Shown here piece after piece: positions 63,961 to 64,000 of a DNA stretch of 64,000 nt. The stretch comes from Cephalopachus bancanus (taxonomy: Eukaryota > Chordata > Mammalia > Primates > Tarsiidae). The DNA lies in contig JAPVLO010000518.1 of NCBI GenBank assembly GCA_027257055.1, forward strand, positions 248,001-312,000, in the 5' to 3' direction. A program made the translations under genes and the position numbers. The notes beneath the pieces were generated by a model. That model made no database searches. It saw nothing but the letters and a program-made list of their open reading frames with translations, and was not told where the DNA came from. Position 1 is the first letter of the stretch. The number at the start of each line of letters is the position of its first letter.

Positions 63961-64000
63961 CACAAGAAACAGTGGGAAAGTTTAAGTCAACTCACTCTAA

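Overview
This window looks like non-coding nuclear DNA from a strepsirrhine primate, most likely a lemur. Three sequence features point that way. Dimeric Alu elements are frequent, and many are CpG-rich with a left arm reading GGCTCAGCCTGTAATCCC and a right arm ending GAGACTCCAACTC. Young L1 3' tails carry the block TGTGGGGTACAGTTAAGGGT (on the minus strand of each element). The tRNA-derived SINEs expected in galagos and lorises were not seen. The lineage call is inference, because no database search was possible. No intact host protein-coding gene, spliced-exon signature, rRNA or tRNA gene was recognised. The open reading frames either lie inside transposons or are short enough to arise by chance.

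Layout. 0-10 kb: old L1 remnants, a Tigger DNA transposon carrying an Alu, an MLT1 LTR, a CA/CG microsatellite, a MIR and an unassigned retroviral LTR. 10-13.4 kb: a hAT fragment abutting an unrecognised pair of ~120 bp inverted repeats, then an LTR inside an old L1. 13.7-26.2 kb: a stacked nest. An old plus-strand L1 (5'UTR, ORF1, ORF2 remnants) has been entered by a 5'-truncated younger L1 tail that itself holds a solo LTR, by two head-to-head Alus, and by a complete 6.6 kb minus-strand L1 flanked by 13 bp target duplications. Its own ORF2 is also deleted at an Alu-containing junction. 26.2-37.3 kb: MLT1, hAT, L1M and L2 (about 1 kb) fragments, several 5'-truncated young L1 tails, and an old L1 3' end carrying two Alus. 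37.3-60 kb: largely unique sequence with scattered Alu, MIR, L2, MER5A and Tigger copies, including a repeat-poor stretch at about 47.3-49.7 kb. 60-64 kb: an old minus-strand L1 interrupted by a MER1 element, an Alu and a young L1 tail, then an ERVL-type LTR and a MIR.

The elements do not form a pathway. Their relationship is chronological: insertion order can be read from target-site duplications and nesting. The most recent parts (full-length L1, CpG-rich Alus, solo LTR at 15.7-16.2 kb) lie within or beside older mammalian-wide repeats (L2, MIR, MLT1, Tigger, MER elements). The items most worth following are the inverted-repeat pair near 11 kb, the unfamiliar solo LTRs, an antisense ORF in the L1 5'UTR, the duplicated L1 3' end, and a 44 bp segment apparently copied into a Tigger element from about 660 bp away. 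Repeat family names come from remembered consensus sequences compared by eye, and subfamily names are given only where I am fairly sure.
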